From: Bryum argenteum
Taxonomy: Eukaryota; Streptophyta; Bryopsida; Bryales; Bryaceae
Length of the DNA stretch: 64,000 nucleotides
Direction of reading: 5' to 3'
NCBI GenBank assembly: GCA_037043015.1
Contig: CM073323.1
Location: forward strand, 16,811,758-16,875,757
Below, in pieces: positions 60,226 through 64,000 of this stretch. A program made the position numbers and the translations under genes. The notes below the pieces were generated by a model. It searched no databases. It was not told the DNA's origin and worked only from the letters and a program-made list of their open reading frames with translations. The first letter of the stretch is position 1; the number at the start of each line of letters is the position of its first letter.

Positions 60226-61452
60226 CCCCTATACATCCCTATTGTCGTTTCCATACATTTTGGATAAAGGGCAAAAACTTTGAAGAGCCATAACTTTCAT
60301 CAGGGCTCCGTTTTGGACAAAATCACTTGGATTGGGTCACAATGAAGTCTAGTTTGCGTGGTGAAAGAACGAAACCATACAATAAAGTATGAATTGATGG
60401 CATGCATTTTAGGGACATTAGCTTTTGGTTTTAAGATTTCAAACATCAGATATGTTTTGCCAATTATGAGAAATCAAAAGAAGTTCTTCTTGAAGTTTTT
60501 TTATGATTTTAAGGTGGTTTCTAAGAACGTTTGAGTTGGAGGCTTTTTTATCCAATTAAGTTTAGTATTGGATTTTCGATGATGTTTCTTCAATTCAAAA
60601 GGTGAAAAATGGATGGAGTTTGAATGTTTATATCTCCTCTTTCGACGGTTAGATTTCAACTTTATTTCCTGAGATGGATTTCAGTTAAACTCTTCTTATA
60701 GTGGTAGGAATTTTGACCAAAATCAAAGATGATTTGTAGACAAGGCGTAGGTTTGAGAGCAAGAGATGTAGTTTGGAATATTTTTCCTTTGTAAGTTTTT
60801 GGCAGTTTTCACCATTGCAAGGCTACTATAGGAGTCAATGAATTGTTTTGATGAGTGTTTTTGGTACTAGTGTGTTTTTTAAATGAAGGCAAACATCTTT
60901 TTAGTTTGTGACTTTTTGATTGCAATTTGTTGGTTAGTAGATTTTCCACTTTAAAGTGAGAATGATGAAATTTTTTAGTACTGATATGTTATGATCTCCT
61001 AATCTATGAGGGATGACCTACAATAAATGTACTATGAGCTTGTATGATTGATAGCTAAATACATTACCTTTTATGTATGGTATTTTATTTGAAATTATGA
61101 ATTCTGGCTAAAACTAGGCAGGGACGTTAGGTGGTTGAATAATAAATGCCACTTTGATATAAAAAAATAAAAAAATATTAACTCTCTTAAATAAGAGATG
61201 TCATTTCCAAAACAAAACAAAACAAACTACATGCTTTGAATAACAAAGAAGAGCTGCCTTCACTAAAATGAATGCTTTAGATCCAAACTTTCATGGAGGA
61301 TTGTGCAATCTCAACTACCCAAACAAGACCTGATTTGAGACACAATGCAAGTGACTTCATCCAAAACGTACTCCAAATAAAGAAGTCGGGGCCTATAAAG
61401 TTTCATCTTGTCATCCAAAATGTCATTTTTTTATATTTGACTCATGTAGGGG
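60226..61452. mobile_element. TTAA-family element with long subterminal inverted repeats, 1.2 kb
   Basis: The left end is CCCCTATACATCC and the right end, reversed, is CCCCTACATGAG, with TTAA outside the right end and TTCAA outside the left. Inside, both ends carry the same 150-190 bp in opposite directions (CATTTTGGAT..ACTTTGAAGAGCCATAACTT, GTTTTGG..AAATCACTTG, TCTAGTTTG). It is non-coding. It may be the fullest member of the family in the window. Confidence 0.65.
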
Positions 61453-61974
61453 TTAAATGCTTCCTAATCCAAGAAAGATACATTTGTGAAGTCTCTTAAA
61501 TCAATCATTTAATCTATATATATAACAGAACTGGGCGATCCTTCCTACCCTCTAGAGTAACCAACCTACAAACATACAAACCTACCAACCTACAAACATA
61601 CCAACCAACCTACCTACCTTCTTTTATGTATTTTGGATTATGTAAAAAAAAATTAAAGTAAAAAATATACACATGGGCATATGTAAAAATAATAAACATA
61701 ATACTTTTTGAGGAAATGGTAGATAGGGGAAACTTTTTAAAAGTACCATATAAAGAGCTTCTCCGTTGAGACGACGAGGACCTTACTAGTCTTTATATAT
61801 AAAAGAACATGATTTGCCTGTCTGTCCTTGGCGATGCATGGTTATGGTTATCATCATGTGGTCATGTATACATGGTCGAAGAGTTCTAAAGATTTCGAAT
61901 GGTTTCCATAAGTGGTATTTGATTGTCATTAAGAGTTTATTAGATCTTAAGAATGTAACAAGGAGGCAAAGGGA

Positions 61975-62260
61975 CAAGGAATATGAAATATGAAATGAGA
62001 GCAAAGAAGAAGTGAAGGGGGGACGAAGGGAACATCAGAGAGGATCTAGGAACGAGTAACAAAGGATATAAACTGAGAACGAATGATGGGAACTAGGAAC
62101 AAATAATGAGAACCAAGAATGAATAATGGAAATCGGGAACAAATGATGGAAACCAAAATGGAAAGTTGGGAGATGGGAAAGTGGGAACAAAAGATGGGAA
62201 CCATGAATGAAAGTCTCGAGGTAGAGAACCAATAAGAAAAAGAATGGTGAATAGGGAATC
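61975..62260 (+). repeat. Purine-rich minisatellite
   Basis: Short units of GGGAAC.AATGATGGGAACC type repeat every 18-22 bp, about a dozen times, with strong A/G bias on the plus strand. Confidence 0.65.
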
Positions 62261-62277
62261 ATATCAGAGGACGGGTA

Positions 62278-62395
62278 ACTCGAAACAATGGAACAAGGGA
62301 ACGGAGGACATGCTACAAATCCTACAAAACACGGGGAACCAAAAAGACAAGAACGGAGGACATGCTATAAATCTTAAACAACATAGAGAATTAAG
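62278..62395 (+). repeat. Tandem pair of about 55 bp
   Basis: ACGGAGGACATGCTA.AAATC occurs at about 62300 and 62355, each followed by an AAACA/AACATAG..GAA stretch. Two units only. Confidence 0.55.
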
Positions 62396-62739
62396 AAGCT
62401 GGGAACTTGCATATCGATTGCATATCCCATAATTTCAACATCACCAAAAACCTCCAACTTCATATTTTTTATTTATACCTAGGTTTGGAATTTTTTATAC
62501 ATATATAACCTTTTTGATGTCCGTGTTTGGAGGACACACGTAAAAACTTGTTTGTTATAAAAATACAAAGAATCACGAAATAAGAATACCATCACACAAA
62601 CATAGTATTAACACAATCTTGAACTTTTAGTCAAAGTACAAACTAGTGGTGAATTTTTTTATAGGTTTTGGAGACCCGTGTAATCTCCATATTGAGGACA
62701 TACTGCACCCTAATAACTGTCATGGGTTACCCCATGTGA

Positions 62740-63305
62740 AGGAAAAGTGGGAGTAGGGGGGTTAAAAAGGAAATTTCTGGAAACAAGAGCAGGGAAGGAA
62801 GAAGGGAGGAGGCGCACTTGAGCTCCCTTTTCTGACAGGAGGGGAAGGCAAGGCAAGGCAATAGGTAGCCGACTGGAATAGGCCGGAGGCAGGCAGGCAG
62901 GCAGGCAGCCAGGGGGCTTGCCCTTCCTCTTCGTTCCCTTCCTCTTCCTTCCGCTTTCCCCCTTTGAACAGCGTCATCGTCGTTGTCGTCGTCTCCTATT
63001 TCCAAGACGACATACCCCATACCCTGCCACGTCCATCGGGGTGGAGTAGTTTTATCATCATCCTTCCCTTCATCATCATTCTCATCAATCCAGGCTTATC
63101 ATCGCTGCTTGCTAAGGGGGGGAGGGCAACGCATCGAACCATTGGAGCAAGGCAACGTTGTTGTTGCATCTTTGCAACAGCAGTACAGTAGTTGTGGATA
63201 GTAGGCAGCACGACCAGTTTGTTAGGGTTGCAGGGGAAGCTTTACACCAGGTTAGGGTTTGCGCGTTCATGCTGATGCAGGAAGCGCGAGCCGGCAGCAC
63301 GATCT
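62740..63305 (+). promoter_or_regulatory. Promoter and leader region of the BAT2-N gene
   Basis: A GC-rich island starting at about 62740, with GGCAAGGCAAGGCAA at about 62845 and a GGCA run at about 62887-62908, similar in character to the kelch-gene leader at 22340. CT-rich tracts occur at about 62920-62960. No clear TATA box was found. Confidence 0.4.
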
Positions 63306-63720
63306 ATGGCGCGAGCCGCTGGTAGCAACACAAAGTTTGCTTCTGTGAACTTGAACAAAAGCTATGGGAAGCCCGCCGCGACCACCCCGAGCGGCAGCAG
63401 CAATGGTGCCGGAGGGGGTGGTGGTGGTAGCGGCCGGTTGGTGCGCTCGCTGTCGTCGTCGTCGCCGTCGTCGGCTGGCGCCCATGGCGGGATGCTGCTG
63501 TTGTCGCGGCCCGGGACGACTGTGCCTACTTCCAAAGGAGGGAAGGTTATCGTGCCGCGCCCCGTCAATCTGCCGTCTCTGAGACGCGAGCATGCCGGAA
63601 ACGATCCCTCCATCGCGCTTGTTGGCGGCTCGGGGTCCGGTGCGGGATGGACCAAAGCCGCTCCCGTGCAGGAAGATATGACGCCTGCGGTTGTTGTCTC
63701 CACTCCTGAAACCACACCAG
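63306..63720 (+). CDS. BAT2 N-terminal-domain (PRRC2/MOS1-like) protein, first coding exon
   Basis: ATGGCGCGAGCC opens a frame of 138 codons plus one base, closed by a good donor, CCAG before GTATGT. It codes for KFASVNLNKSYGKP near the start, a Gly/Ser run, LLLSRPG, then VIVPRPVNLPSLRREHAGND and GAGWTKAAP. The order N-L-N-K-S-Y-G, LSRP, P.P.NLPSLR.EH and GWTK is the BAT2_N signature of plant homologues of PRRC2, which include MODIFIER OF SNC1. Family members are large disordered proteins tied to RNA metabolism and, for MOS1, to immune-gene expression. The rest lies outside the window. Confidence 0.85.
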
Positions 63721-64000
63721 GTATGTGTGTGCTTTTTCCCTGCCGCCGAGATTGCTGTTCTTTCTTTCGTTTCAAAATCGGAGCGGTTACAAAATCGGAG
63801 ATTGGAACGGAACGCATGATCTAGATTTTTTGATCAGGATTCTCGCCCTCAGAGATTAAGATTTTTCAGTGTGATAGTCGCGCTAGGGCAATGTGTGTCG
63901 TTTATTTTGTCTGATCGAATGATAAGTGTTTCGGAGATGTGGAAGGTTTGGCTAGTCTATCGTCAGTTCAAAACTACGAGAGCGGAGATGTTAATTTGTT
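63721..64000 (+). other. First intron of the BAT2-N gene (partial)
   Basis: Starts GTATGTGTGTGC. No acceptor with a continuing frame is evident before the window ends. Confidence 0.6.

Larger units (their letters stand above)
61513..62560 (+). mobile_element. Helitron-like element or pair of elements
   Basis: TCTATATATATAACAGAACT at about 61513 and TCTTTATATATAAAAGAACA followed by TGTCTGTCC at about 61791 resemble 5' ends of plant Helitrons. The second is preceded by TTACTAG, a CTAG-type 3' end. GTGTTTGGAGGACACACG followed by AAAAACTTGT at about 62522-62550 resembles a hairpin plus 3' end. No Rep/helicase is present, so it would be non-autonomous. It includes a CCAACCTACAAACATA microsatellite at about 61560-61620. 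Confidence 0.35.

Noticed and set aside
63267-63817. Minus-strand and other-frame reading frames over the BAT2-N exon
   Set aside because: They mirror the sense exon, whose protein matches a known domain.

Overview
This is nuclear DNA of a land plant. A plant-type F-box/kelch protein, a CLASRP-type SR protein with plant-like wording, a BAT2-N protein, a Ty3/Gypsy chromovirus with an initiator-tRNA-Met primer site, MITEs and tRNA-derived SINEs all point that way. Genes are small GC-rich islands 15-20 kb apart in AT-rich repeat sea, and one gene has introns of 1.4-3.7 kb. This suggests a fairly large genome, perhaps of a seedless lineage, but I cannot name the species or clade.

Layout. 1-18.9 kb is repeat: four plus-strand blocks of a 55-bp hairpin-forming satellite with conserved flanks, a Ty3/Gypsy chromovirus fossil with both LTRs (5617-11194), and a 255-bp MITE. 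An intronless F-box/kelch gene lies at 20.46-21.93 kb on the minus strand. From 22.7 to 29.3 kb the same repeat material returns in reverse, with two minus-strand satellite blocks, so the kelch gene sits between the arms of a large, old inverted repeat. The right arm still carries the empty site of the chromovirus. 29-36.6 kb is worn repeat debris.

A multi-exon gene for an unrecognised coiled-coil protein runs on the plus strand from 36.89 kb to at least 46.3 kb. Its five exons join with matching phases. Its introns hold a perfect-hairpin MITE, TTAA-flanked elements with CCCCTAAA ends, SINE fragments and tandem repeats. 47-55.9 kb is again SINE, MITE and tandem-repeat DNA. An intronless CLASRP-like gene is at 55.97-57.62 kb (minus strand). 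57.9-62.7 kb holds a roughly 250-bp tandem array, a 1.2-kb TTAA element and Helitron-like ends. The first coding exon of a BAT2 N-terminal-domain gene is at 63.31-63.72 kb (plus strand) and the gene leaves the window.

The genes do not form a pathway: one is probably a ubiquitin-ligase adaptor, one a splicing factor, one a large scaffold and one unknown. The most unusual items are (1) four paired GTGGGNCCC / heat-shock-element modules in the LTR; (2) the inverted satellite complex with its datable empty site; (3) a TTAA/CCCCTAAA element family that resembles piggyBac ends; and (4) the unrecognised coiled-coil gene. All similarities were judged by eye; no alignment or database search was run.
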